This document shows positions 1 to 7,727 of a DNA stretch of 34,148 nucleotides, piece after piece; positions within the stretch are counted from its first letter, which is position 1; the number at the start of each line of letters is the position of its first letter. Source of the stretch: Streptomyces rhizosphaerihabitans. Lineage in GTDB: Bacteria > Actinomycetota > Actinomycetes > Streptomycetales > Streptomycetaceae. The position numbers were made by a program, and so were the translations under genes. The notes under the pieces were generated by a model. The model worked only from the letters and a program-made list of their open reading frames with translations. It was not told the DNA's origin and searched no databases. The stretch is from positions 1 through 34,148 of the forward strand of contig NZ_JAODTZ010000075.1 in assembly GCF_025399795.1 (NCBI RefSeq), in the 5' to 3' direction.

Positions 1-33
1 ATGTCGTTCATGACGCGTGATGTGTCCCGTTCG

Positions 34-226
34 TCAGAAGGTTTCGAGGGGGACGCGGACGCCCCGGACGTCGCGCAGGGCGTGGGAGACCTCGCCGCCC
101 GTGACGCGCGGTTTCAGCGCTTCACGCATCGGCGGCAGGACGTTGCCGGTGCCGCTCCGTCAGCGCCGAGCCGCCGTAGAGCGGCTGTACTGGCAGGTCG
201 GACTCGGTACGCGCCACGGAACTCAC
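34..226 (-). pseudogene. Collapsed acyl-CoA mutase (methylmalonyl-CoA mutase family) remnant
   Basis: A GTG at 226-224 follows an AGGAGG-type ribosome site (232-238) and encodes an N-terminus containing ESDLPVQPLYG, which resembles the start of large-subunit acyl-CoA mutases (ESGLPxxPVYG). After about 25 codons the reading frame shifts directly into NVLPPMREALKPR followed by GGEVSHALRDVRGV and a stop at 34-36. That is the usual C-terminal end of the same family (GE-x-xALR-x-VxG). About 500 residues of TIM barrel are missing, so this looks like one gene reduced to its two ends by an internal deletion. It is divergent from the TetR gene, an arrangement in which the regulator often controls the mutase. 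It cannot make an enzyme. Family identity is inferred from motifs only. Confidence 0.6.
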
Positions 227-260
227 ACTGAACCTCCTCGGTACTCGATCTCACTGTGAC

Positions 261-273
261 GGTACGCAGTACC
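261..273. promoter_or_regulatory. Palindromic operator between mutase remnant and TetR gene
   Basis: GGTAC-GCA-GTACC is a perfect 5-bp inverted repeat, flanked by TGAC on the left and ATTCA on the right, in the gap between the divergent remnant and the TetR gene. The position and symmetry fit a binding site for the adjacent TetR dimer. This is inference from position and symmetry. Confidence 0.5.
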
Positions 274-326
274 ATTCAGGAAGGCAAGTGGCCTCCGAAG
301 GCCGAGACGGGGAAAGATGGGCGATC

Positions 327-1007
327 ATGAGCAAGCCATCCGCGCGGTCCCGACTCGCAGACTCCGCCTTCGCGCTCTTCGACGAGCGCGGATACGAGCA
401 GACGACCGTCGACGACATCGCCGAACGCGCCGGACTGGGACGCACGACGTTCTTCCGGCACTACCGGTCCAAGGAAGACGTGATCTTCCCCGACCACGAC
501 CGGCTCCTCGACCTGATCAGGGACAGGCTGGCGACCTCGAGTCATCGCACCGCCCTGGTCGCCGTCTCCGACGCGGTCCGCCTGGTTCTGCTGCACTACC
601 TCGACGAAGGCGACCTCGCGCGCCGTCGGTACGCGCTCACCAGCAAGGTGTCCGCGCTCCGCGACCGCGAGATCGCCAGCGTGGCGCGCTACCAGCGACT
701 GTTCCGTGAGTTCATCGCGGACTGGATGGGCGACTCGGCCCAGTCGGCGTCACTCAGAGCCGAGCTCATGTCGGCCGCGGTGGTCGCGGCCCACAACCAC
801 GTGCTGCGCCGCTGGCTCCGCGGGGAGACCACGGATGCGGTCGCCGAGGTGGACGAGGCGATGCGTGACGTGCTCGCCCTCTTCCCGGCGGCCGACTCGC
901 CGGCCACCGGAGCCGGTACCACGGTCGTCGCCTTCCGGACCGGTCAGGACATCGACGCCCTGCTTCCCTCGCTGCGGCGACTCGTCGAGGGCGGGACCGA
1001 GCACTGA
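327..1007 (+). CDS. TetR family transcriptional regulator
   Basis: Dimeric DNA-binding repressor of about 226 residues. The N-terminal 50 residues hold the TetR helix-turn-helix (TTVDDIAERAGLGRTTFFRHY), followed by SKEDVIF, which starts the ligand-binding helices. The C-terminal half is all-helical and has no recognisable ligand signature. The ATG at 327 has GGAAAG ten bases upstream and gives a conventional short N-terminus; an in-frame GTG at 288 with AGGAAGG just upstream is an alternative and would add 13 residues. The gene is divergent from a deleted acyl-CoA mutase, with a perfect palindrome in the shared promoter. The regulator therefore probably once controlled acyl-CoA mutase expression in response to an acyl-CoA or related metabolite and now has lost its neighbour target. 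Function beyond the family is inferred. Confidence 0.85.
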   Translation: MSKPSARSRLADSAFALFDERGYEQTTVDDIAERAGLGRTTFFRHYRSKEDVIFPDHDRLLDLIRDRLATSSHRTALVAVSDAVRLVLLHYLDEGDLARRRYALTSKVSALRDREIASVARYQRLFREFIADWMGDSAQSASLRAELMSAAVVAAHNHVLRRWLRGETTDAVAEVDEAMRDVLALFPAADSPATGAGTTVVAFRTGQDIDALLPSLRRLVEGGTEH

Positions 1008-1135
1008 GGGCCGCCCCGCGGTGGGGGACACGCCGAGCCGGCGCGTGCGAGGGGACGCCGCCTCACCGGACCTGCCCCGCTGCGGCTGAAGTCGTGCGGG
1101 AGAGTGCGCGAACCGGAACATCCGGTCATGCCAGT

Positions 1136-1188
1136 GAGCCCGGCCGGCGTTCCGCGGAGAACTTCTCCGCGGAACGCCGGCCGGGCTC
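1136..1188. terminator. Bidirectional terminator: 53-nt perfect palindrome
   Basis: Arms 1136-1161 and 1163-1188 are perfect 26-base reverse complements around a single central C (1162). The structure sits between the convergent ends of the TetR gene (1007) and the COG4705 gene (1229). No U-tract follows, as is usual in high-GC actinomycetes. Confidence 0.75.
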
Positions 1189-1228
1189 GGGCGGCGGTGG
1201 AGGCGCGGAGTGAGCCCCGCGCCTTCGA

Positions 1229-2038
1229 TCAGACGGTTTCCGGCGTCCCGGCCGAGTCGTTCTGGACGTCCCGCCGGGACAGGGCCAGATACGCGACGAA
1301 GCCGACGATGGCGACGGTCCAGGAAGCGGTGACCGGGCCGAGGCCGAACCCGAGACCACCGCGCGCGTGGCCGAGTGCCATCCAGTCGGCGACCGAGGCG
1401 CCGAGCGGGCGCGTGATGACGTACGCGGTCCAGAAGGCGGCGACCGCGTTCAGGGAACCCCAGCGGTGGGCGATGGCCGGGACGGCGATGGCGACGGCGT
1501 ACAGGACGGCCGAGCCAAGGTAGCCGAGGCCGACGGTGGCGGAGAGGTCGCCGGCGGCGGTGCCGAGCGCGAAGGTGGCGAGAACGGTGGCCCAGTAGAA
1601 GATCTCGCGGCGGCGCGTGCGGATGCTGTGGATGGAGAGCGTCCGCTCGCCGGCGTACCAGACGGCGAACACGGCGCCCAGCACGACCAGGAAGAGCGGC
1701 GTGGAGATCACGTACGGAACCCCCAGACCGACATGCAGCACATCCGCGGCCATCGTGCCGAACACACTGACCATGACGATCGCGGTCCAGTAGATCCAGG
1801 CCACATAACGGCGTACGGCGAACTGGAGCGCCAGCGAGGCCGCGAGAGCCAGCCCGCCGAGCCCCACGGCGGGCACGGGCCCGAACAGGTGAGCCAGGTA
1901 GTCGGAGGCCGTCTCTCCCATGCCGGTGGTCAGCACCTTGATGACCCAGAAGTACAACGTGACTTCCGGGACCTTGCTCGCCAGCACGGCGGCAGGCGGG
2001 GCGCTTCGAGAGTGACGGGTGAGGTGCTCGGTGCTCAT
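1229..2038 (-). CDS. COG4705-type multi-pass membrane protein
   Basis: Predicted integral membrane protein of 269 residues with about eight hydrophobic segments. It opens with KVPEVTLYFWVIKVLTTGMGE, a signature of the COG4705 uncharacterised membrane-anchored family, and this segment is partly echoed in the second half, suggesting an internal duplication. The biochemical role of the family is not established. The ATG at 2038 is chosen because the family signature begins about 20 residues later; a Met four codons upstream (2050) is also possible, and neither has a strong ribosome site. The gene is convergent with the TetR gene and has its own long upstream region carrying an 11-nt-spaced direct repeat typical of response-regulator sites. 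Confidence 0.75.
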   Translation of the reverse strand: MSTEHLTRHSRSAPPAAVLASKVPEVTLYFWVIKVLTTGMGETASDYLAHLFGPVPAVGLGGLALAASLALQFAVRRYVAWIYWTAIVMVSVFGTMAADVLHVGLGVPYVISTPLFLVVLGAVFAVWYAGERTLSIHSIRTRRREIFYWATVLATFALGTAAGDLSATVGLGYLGSAVLYAVAIAVPAIAHRWGSLNAVAAFWTAYVITRPLGASVADWMALGHARGGLGFGLGPVTASWTVAIVGFVAYLALSRRDVQNDSAGTPETV

Positions 2039-2134
2039 GACCCGCACCATGACACGGCCGACCGGCCCTGCCACAGAGGTCTTTGCCATCGCTTGGACGC
2101 TTCTGGAGCAGGACTTGCCAGGACCCGCGACGAG

Positions 2135-2152
2135 CCTGAACACAACCTGAAC
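2135..2152 (-). promoter_or_regulatory. Tandem GTTCAGG direct repeat upstream of the COG4705 gene
   Basis: On the minus strand GTTCAGG occurs twice, separated by four bases (one-turn, 11-nt periodicity), about 100 bases upstream of the ATG at 2038. OmpR/PhoB-family response regulators bind head-to-tail repeats with this spacing. The rest of the 2039-2377 gap holds no gene that I can support. Confidence 0.4.
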
Positions 2153-2377
2153 GGCCGGGCGGAACGCCTGGTGGGCGCCATGATCCCGGTGATACGAAGG
2201 GGGGTCGCGCACGGCTCGCCCGTGGCGGGCGCACTCCCGGGACTCGGGCCGGCCCGTACGTGCCGAGAGTGTCCCCCCGAACCGATCCTGGCAACACCTC
2301 TTCGCACCTGCCGACGTCGGCCGGACGTGAGAGAGGGAGGCCGGTGGATTGTCAGTGCCACGCAGTACGTTGCGGGT

Positions 2378-2992
2378 ATGGGTGTCTATCTGGTGAGTGT
2401 CGGTGCGCGGGAGTGGTTCGGCGAGGACGAGGACGAAGATCAGGAGGACGAGGACCAGGTCGGATTCGGCGAGCTCGCGTCCGCGCTGAACGCCGAGTTG
2501 CTTCGGCGCGGCCTGCCCCCGTACACGTCTCTGCCCGAGGAGACGCCCTTCGTCCGGGGCTCCGGAATGGCGTTCGAGGAGAAGCTGATCCCTCCGATGG
2601 ACGGCTTTACCGAGCTGTGCCGGGCACATCTGTCGCAGGAGGAGACCGACACGCTGTGCGGCTGGTCGGCGCTCGTGCCCATATCGCTGGACGAGGAGAT
2701 CTGTCTGCCCGTCGAATTCGGCTACACGGACGAGACGATGGTCGCCGGCGCTCCCCAGGTGCTCGCCATCGTGGAGCGGCTGGCGCGGATCGTCGACCTG
2801 CCGCCGGAGATACCGGCGACGTCCGACAACCTGGACCTGACCATGTGGTTCCGGGACGGGCCGGCGAAGGATACGGCCGCCGCACGCCCGGGGCCGTGGG
2901 CCGAGGACCTCGACGCGGCGTTCTACGTGGCGCTGTACCTCCGCGCGGCCCAGTTCGTGCTGCGCCGCGGCTCCCCGGTCGTGTACTCCTGA
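2378..2992 (+). CDS. Unrecognised acidic cytoplasmic protein
   Basis: A 204-residue protein that I do not recognise. Starting at the ATG at 2378 it reads MGVYLVSVGAREWF and then a run of Glu/Asp (EDEDEDQEDEDQ, residues about 16-27). A compact domain without membrane segments or signal peptide follows, containing PFVRGSGMAFEEKLIPPMDGF and a C-terminal helix AAFYVALYLRAAQFVLRRGSP. No Cys or His cluster or catalytic motif stands out. Codon use is typical of the organism (third positions almost all G or C), which supports it being real, although the ribosome site is poor. It is convergent with lutC, ending 76 bases from it. Confidence 0.65.
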   Translation: MGVYLVSVGAREWFGEDEDEDQEDEDQVGFGELASALNAELLRRGLPPYTSLPEETPFVRGSGMAFEEKLIPPMDGFTELCRAHLSQEETDTLCGWSALVPISLDEEICLPVEFGYTDETMVAGAPQVLAIVERLARIVDLPPEIPATSDNLDLTMWFRDGPAKDTAAARPGPWAEDLDAAFYVALYLRAAQFVLRRGSPVVYS

Positions 2993-3068
2993 CCCGGCAG
3001 GGCACCGCGGCTCCAGGGCGCGCCCGGGCCTTCGCTGCTTCCAGTCGATCAGCGTGGGAACCGTCGCG

Positions 3069-3749
3069 TCACTCCCCACTCACCAGCACCACTTCCAGGG
3101 TGCGCGGACCGTGCACCCCCTCGACCCGGTCCAGCTCGATGTCGCTGGTGGCCGAGGGGCCGGAGATCCAGGTCAGCGGGCGTGCCGGATCGAGGCGTTC
3201 CAGGGCCTGCGGTACGGAGGCCACCACCTGGTCGGGAACCCGGACGACGCAGATGTGGTGGTCCGGGATCAGGGTGATCCGGCGGCGGCCCTGGTCCGGC
3301 CCGCCGTCGAGGACGATCGTGCCGGTCTCGGCGATGGCGACGGCGCAGCCCGTCACCACGCTCGTCACCTTGTCGAGCTCGCGGGGGGTGCTCACGGCAC
3401 GGTCGTGGACCCGGGTGGGATCCGCCGCCGACATCCACTCGGGCGGGAGCCCCGGCGGCACGAGCACGTACTGGGGCCCGCGTTCGGCGAGCAGCCGCAT
3501 GATGACGTACGGCAGTTCCTCCTCGGTGCTGCGGTGCACGATCGCCCGGTAGTCCGCCAGGTTCTCCGCGAGCAGATCGACCGTCTCCGCGACACTGCGC
3601 GCACCGTGCTCGCGCAGGTAACTCCGGTCGACGGCCTGCTCGTACTGGAGGTCCCTCCCAGGCTGTTCGGGCACTGGAGGGGTGTCGTCCCGGGGGACGT
3701 CCGCGAGGGCCCGGCGTACCCGGCCCAGGATCAGATCCCTGCTGTTCAC
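3069..3749 (-). CDS. lutC: LutC-like lactate utilisation protein (LUD domain)
   Basis: Third subunit of the LutABC-type L-lactate oxidation complex, which converts L-lactate to pyruvate in the cytoplasm. The 226-residue protein is a single LUD domain: the mid-region has PYVIMRLLAERGPQYVLVPPG, and the C-terminal half has AVAIAETGTIVLDGG followed by RRRITLIPDHHICVV, the typical LutC/YkgG end. The GTG at 3749 is preferred because its GTGA overlaps the lutB stop, indicating translational coupling, and because AAGGA lies about nine bases upstream inside lutB. Last gene of the minus-strand unit lutA-lutB-lutC, downstream of the rhamnose genes. Inference: it handles lactate made from rhamnose-derived lactaldehyde. 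Confidence 0.88.
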   Translation of the reverse strand: MNSRDLILGRVRRALADVPRDDTPPVPEQPGRDLQYEQAVDRSYLREHGARSVAETVDLLAENLADYRAIVHRSTEEELPYVIMRLLAERGPQYVLVPPGLPPEWMSAADPTRVHDRAVSTPRELDKVTSVVTGCAVAIAETGTIVLDGGPDQGRRRITLIPDHHICVVRVPDQVVASVPQALERLDPARPLTWISGPSATSDIELDRVEGVHGPRTLEVVLVSGE

Positions 3750-5224
3750 TTCGTCGCGTCCTTTCCGCCCCGTGTCCGCTGCCACCACTCGCGGAACGAC
3801 TCCGCCGGGACCGTGGGCAGTTCACGGGTCGCGCTCCACGCCCGGCCGGGTCCCGGCAGGGTCCGCGGGTGGAAGCGGCGGGTCCGGGACGCGAGCCGCT
3901 GCCCGGCGCCCAGTGCGCCGGGGTGGCTGAACGCCCATCGCGCCGCCCGCATCGCCGCCCGCTCGGCCGCGTGTCCCTTCGCCGGTTTCAGTACGACCGT
4001 GTTGCCGTCCCGCGTGGCTCGGCCGCCCTGCGCGATCCGTTCCCGCAGGTGGACGAGGACTTCCGGGATGTCGATGGCGACCGGGCAGACCTCGTAGCAG
4101 GCCCCGCACAACGAGGAGGCGAAGGGCAGCGAGGCGTCGATCTCGCTCGCGGTGCCCCGCAGTTGCGGACTGAGGATCGCCCCGATCGGGCCCGGATAGA
4201 CCGAGCCGTAGGCATGGCCGCCCGCCCGCTCGTACACCGGGCAGACGTTGAGACACGCCGAGCAGCGGATGCAGCGCAGCGCCTGGCGTCCGACCTCGTC
4301 GGCGAGCGTGTCGGTGCGGCCGTTGTCCAGCAGGACCAGATGGAAGGTCTGGGGGCCGTCCCCGTCCGTGGTGCCCGTCCACATCGAGGTGTACGGGTTC
4401 ATGCGCTCGGCCGTCGAGGAGCGGGGCAGGGTCTGCAGGAACACCTCCAGGTCCCGCCAGCTCGGCACGATCTTCTCGATGCCGACGACCGAGATCAGCG
4501 TCTCGGGGAGCGTCAGGCACATCCGGCCGTTGCCCTCGGACTCGACGACCACGAGGGTGCCGGTCTCGGCGACCATGAAGTTGGCGCCGGAGATGCCGAC
4601 CTTGGCGCGCAGGAACTTCTCGCGCAGATGCAGGCGCGCCGCTTCGGCCAGTTCGGCGGGCGTGTCGGTGAGTCCCTCGGGCGCAGGGCGGCCCCACTCG
4701 CCCATCTCGCGGACGAAGATGTCCCGGATCTCGCCGCGGTTGCGGTGGATCGCCGGTACGAGGATGTGCGAGGGCCTGTCCTTGCCCAACTGCACGATGA
4801 GTTCGGCGAGATCGGTCTCGTACGCGTGGATGCCCGCGGCCTCCAGTGCCTCGTTGAGCCCGATCTCCTGGGTGGCCATCGACTTGACCTTGACGACCTC
4901 GCTCTCGCCGGTCATCTTGACCAGGGCCGTGACGATCCGGTTGGCCTCCTCGGCGTCGGCGGCCCAGTGCACGACACCACCGGCCGCGGTCACCGACTCC
5001 TCCAACTGCGTGAGATAGCGGTCGAGATGGCGGAGTGTGTGGTCCTTGATCCGCTTGCCCGCCTCGCGCAGCTCGGCCCAGTCGGAGATCTCGCCGACGG
5101 CCTTGGCGCGCTTGGCGCGGATGGTGTGGGTGGCGTGGCGCAGATTGCCGCGCAGGGTGGCGTTGTTCACGGCCTCGTGGGCGGCCTTCGGGAAGGCCGG
5201 CATACCGACGAACGTTCCGCTCAT
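3746..5224 (-). CDS. lutB: LutB-like iron-sulfur lactate utilisation protein
   Basis: Iron-sulfur subunit of the LutABC L-lactate oxidation system, 492 residues, about the usual family length. The first 300 residues form a LUD domain (GISGANFMVAETGTLVVVESEGN near 210-232). Two ferredoxin-like cysteine clusters follow: Cys318, Cys321, Cys324, Cys328 in RCIRCSACLNVCPVY, and Cys373, Cys376, Cys380 in SLCGACYEVCPVAI. These should carry 4Fe-4S centres passing electrons from the lactate site. The ATG at 5224 shares ATGA with the lutA stop, and the stop overlaps lutC, so the three proteins are translated as a coupled set. All metal ligands expected from the family are present. Confidence 0.92.
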   Translation of the reverse strand: MSGTFVGMPAFPKAAHEAVNNATLRGNLRHATHTIRAKRAKAVGEISDWAELREAGKRIKDHTLRHLDRYLTQLEESVTAAGGVVHWAADAEEANRIVTALVKMTGESEVVKVKSMATQEIGLNEALEAAGIHAYETDLAELIVQLGKDRPSHILVPAIHRNRGEIRDIFVREMGEWGRPAPEGLTDTPAELAEAARLHLREKFLRAKVGISGANFMVAETGTLVVVESEGNGRMCLTLPETLISVVGIEKIVPSWRDLEVFLQTLPRSSTAERMNPYTSMWTGTTDGDGPQTFHLVLLDNGRTDTLADEVGRQALRCIRCSACLNVCPVYERAGGHAYGSVYPGPIGAILSPQLRGTASEIDASLPFASSLCGACYEVCPVAIDIPEVLVHLRERIAQGGRATRDGNTVVLKPAKGHAAERAAMRAARWAFSHPGALGAGQRLASRTRRFHPRTLPGPGRAWSATRELPTVPAESFREWWQRTRGGKDATK

Positions 5225-6048
5225 GCGCTCGGCTCCTCTTCCGCGCCCGCATCCGTGCTCGCATTTGCGCGTGATTCCGCGCCGGCTTCCGTTGCCGCGT
5301 CCGCGCCGGCTTCCGTGCTCGCCAGGATCTCCGCGATGTGCACGGGCCGCATCTCCGTCCGGAGGCGGCCCATCGTGCCGCCGATGTGCATCAGACACGA
5401 GTTGTCGGCGGCGCACAGCACCTCGGCGCCCGTCGACTCGGCGTTGCGCACCTTGTCGGCACCCATCGCCGCGGAGACATCGGGGTTCTTGACGGCGAAG
5501 GTGCCACCGAAGCCGCAGCACTCGTCGGCTCCGGGCAGCTCCCGCAGCTCGAGTCCCCTGACCGCCTGGAGCAGTCGGCGCGGCCGGTCGCCAAGACCCA
5601 GGCTGCGCAGGCCGTGACAGGTGGGGTGATAGGTCACCGTGTGCGGGTAGTACGCCCCGACGTCCGTCACGCCGAGGACGTCGACGAGGAACTCGGTGAG
5701 CTCGTACGTCTTCGGCACGACCGGCGCCAGCGTCCTGGCCAGGGTGTCGCCGCGCCCCTCCGCGCGCGCCCGTTCACCCATCCGCGGATACAGCTCCCGC
5801 ACCATCGCCCCGCACGATCCGGACGGCGTCACGATCGCCTCGTACTCCCCGAACACATCGGAGAAATGCCGGGCGAGCGGCTCGGCCTCATGGCGGTAAC
5901 CGGTGTTGTAGTGCGCCTGCCCGCAACAGGTCTGCCCCATCGGGAAATCGACGTCGACACCCAGCCTGGTCAGCAGTTTCACCACGGCGCGGCCGGTGTC
6001 CGGATACAGCGTGTCGTTGACACAGGTCAGGAACAGGGCGACACGCAT
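5221..6048 (-). CDS. lutA: LutA-like lactate utilisation protein (CCG-domain, Fe-S)
   Basis: First subunit of the LutABC L-lactate oxidation system, 275 residues. It has the two cysteine-rich CCG domains of the family: FPMGQTCCGQAHYNTG near residues 35-50 with PSGSCGAMVRELYP near 95-108, and TYHPTCHGLRSLG with ELPGADECCGFGGTFAVK in the second half. The start is fixed by GAGGAG about six bases upstream of the ATG at 6048. The last 30 residues (TEAGADAATEAGAESRANAS...) are an Ala/Glu-rich low-complexity tail, a probable lineage-specific extension. It overlaps lutB by four bases. The 209-base gap to rhaB upstream holds a 36-nt tandem repeat and no obvious promoter, so it may be read from the rhamnose promoter. 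Confidence 0.92.
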   Translation of the reverse strand: MRVALFLTCVNDTLYPDTGRAVVKLLTRLGVDVDFPMGQTCCGQAHYNTGYRHEAEPLARHFSDVFGEYEAIVTPSGSCGAMVRELYPRMGERARAEGRGDTLARTLAPVVPKTYELTEFLVDVLGVTDVGAYYPHTVTYHPTCHGLRSLGLGDRPRRLLQAVRGLELRELPGADECCGFGGTFAVKNPDVSAAMGADKVRNAESTGAEVLCAADNSCLMHIGGTMGRLRTEMRPVHIAEILASTEAGADAATEAGAESRANASTDAGAEEEPSA

Positions 6049-6148
6049 CGCGGCTCCTCGGTCTCGGTCGTCGGATGGGGGCAGGGTACGGGGCGGGCGG
6101 GCACGCGGCCGGTCAGGCAGCGCGCCCGCCGTATCGGCGGCGATTTCA

Positions 6149-6220
6149 CGGCGCGTCTCACGGCGGGTTTCGCGTGGTGCTGCACGGCGCGTCTCACGGA
6201 GCGTTTCGCGCGGTGCTGCA
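6149..6220. repeat. Two-copy 36-nt tandem repeat in the rhaB-lutA gap
   Basis: Units 6149-6184 and 6185-6220 are the same 36-nt sequence with three mismatches, both beginning CGGCGCGTCTCACGG and ending GGTGCTGCA; a degenerate third start (CGGTGGACGCTTCACG) follows into the end of rhaB. There are no spacers, so this is not CRISPR. It makes up much of the lutA leader. Confidence 0.8.
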
Positions 6221-6257
6221 CGGTGGACGCTTCACGATCCGCCCCGCGACGTGCGCT

Positions 6258-7727
6258 TCACGGTGCACTGAGCCGCGCCTCGGCCGCCCGCCACGCCGCC
6301 GTGTCGCCGCGCGGCTCGTAGCGTCGGAGCGGCTGGGTACGTGCCACCAGTGCGCGCATCTCGGCACGGTCGCCCACCGGTTGACGCGCCCGCGCCTGGA
6401 CGAGGACATTGCCGAGCGCGGCAGCCTCCGCCGGGCCCGCCACGACCGGCAGCCCGCAGGCGTCGGCGGTGAGCCGGCACAGCAGTTCGTTGCGGGTGCC
6501 GCCGCCGACGATGTGCACGACGTCGACCGGATGGCCGGCCAGAACCTGCGCCTGCTCGATCGCCCGGCGGTGCGCGAGCGCGAGGGAGTCGAGGATGCAA
6601 CGGGTGATCTCGGCGCGGGACTCGGGCACCGGCTGCCCCGAGTTCCGGCAGGCCTCCGCGATCCGCGAGGGCATCCGGCCCGGCGCGAGGAACGCGGGGT
6701 CACCCGCGTCCACGACGGAGCGCAGCGGCGCCACCCCGGCTGCGGCCGTGAGGAGTTCCCCCAGATCGGGGTGGCCCCATTCGCGGACGCACTCCTGGAG
6801 CAGCCACAGGCCCATGATGTTGCGCAGATAGCGCACCGTGCCGTCCAGGCCCAGTTCGTTGGTGAAGTTGGCGGCCCGGCTCGCCTCGGTGAGGACGGGT
6901 GCGTCCAGCTCCAGGCCCGCGAGGGACCAGGTGCCGGTGCAGATGTACGCGAACCGCTCCCCGGTCGCCGGAACGGCGGCCACCGCCGAGGCGGTGTCGT
7001 GCGAACCGACCGTCGTCACCGGCACCGGGCCTGTCATCCCGGTCTCCTCCAGCACCCGCGGCAGCAGTGTCCCGGCCGGGTCGCCGGGACGGCGCAGCGG
7101 CGCGAACAGCCCGAGGTCGATACCGAGGCGCTCCGCGAGACCGTACGACCAGTCGCGGGTCCTCGGATCTATCAGCTGGGTGGTGGAGGCGTTGGTGAGC
7201 TCGGTGCCCGCCTCGCCGGTGAGCCAGTAGGACAGCAGGTCCGGAATGAGCAACAGACGCTCGGCGGAGGCGAGTTGGGCGGAGCCGCGGGCGGCTGCCA
7301 ACTGGTAGAGCGTGTTGAAGGGCGCGTACTGCAACCCCGTCGCCGCGTACAGCTCGGCGGCGGGCACGCTCGCCCACACCTTCTCCGCGACCCCTTCCGT
7401 GCGGGCGTCGCGGTAGTGCACCGGGTTGCCGAGCAGTGCTCCGTCCGCGTCCAGCAGGCCGTAGTCCACCGCCCAGCTGTCGATGCCGACGGAGTCGACC
7501 TGCCCGGCCGCGCGGAGCCCGTCGAGGACACCCGCGTACAGCGCCAGGATGTCCCAGCGCAGCCCCTCGGGGACCCGGACCGGCCGGTTCGGGAAGCGGT
7601 GCGCCTCGGTCAGGTCGAGCGTGTCGCGGCCGACGCGGCCGACCATGACCCGCCCGCTGGACGCGCCGAGGTCGACCGCGGCGTACGTGTGCGCGGCGCT
7701 GGTCTGCGAGGCGTTCATCGACGTCAT
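6258..7727 (-). CDS. rhaB: Rhamnulokinase
   Basis: Phosphorylates L-rhamnulose to L-rhamnulose 1-phosphate with ATP in the cytoplasm. The 489-residue protein is a full-length FGGY-type sugar kinase: the N-terminal phosphate-binding motif DLGASSGRVMVG (near 19-30), the substrate region SVGIDSWAVDYGLLD, the family-specific NFTNELGLDGTVRYLRNIMG, and the C-terminal adenosine-binding motif HIVGGGTRNELLCRL. The ATG at 7727 overlaps the stop of the upstream aldolase/dehydrogenase gene as ATGA; a second Met three codons later is also possible. Third step of rhamnose breakdown, in the minus-strand rha operon. All hallmark motifs are intact. Confidence 0.94.
   Translation of the reverse strand: MTSMNASQTSAAHTYAAVDLGASSGRVMVGRVGRDTLDLTEAHRFPNRPVRVPEGLRWDILALYAGVLDGLRAAGQVDSVGIDSWAVDYGLLDADGALLGNPVHYRDARTEGVAEKVWASVPAAELYAATGLQYAPFNTLYQLAAARGSAQLASAERLLLIPDLLSYWLTGEAGTELTNASTTQLIDPRTRDWSYGLAERLGIDLGLFAPLRRPGDPAGTLLPRVLEETGMTGPVPVTTVGSHDTASAVAAVPATGERFAYICTGTWSLAGLELDAPVLTEASRAANFTNELGLDGTVRYLRNIMGLWLLQECVREWGHPDLGELLTAAAGVAPLRSVVDAGDPAFLAPGRMPSRIAEACRNSGQPVPESRAEITRCILDSLALAHRRAIEQAQVLAGHPVDVVHIVGGGTRNELLCRLTADACGLPVVAGPAEAAALGNVLVQARARQPVGDRAEMRALVARTQPLRRYEPRGDTAAWRAAEARLSAP

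Noticed and set aside
1..11. ATG on the minus strand at 11-9 downstream of the mutase remnant
   Set aside because: It could begin the next gene of that operon, but only three codons are in the window and no ribosome site is seen.
6149..6220. Possible CRISPR repeat (36 nt)
   Set aside because: The two units are directly adjacent with no spacer and no cas genes are present.
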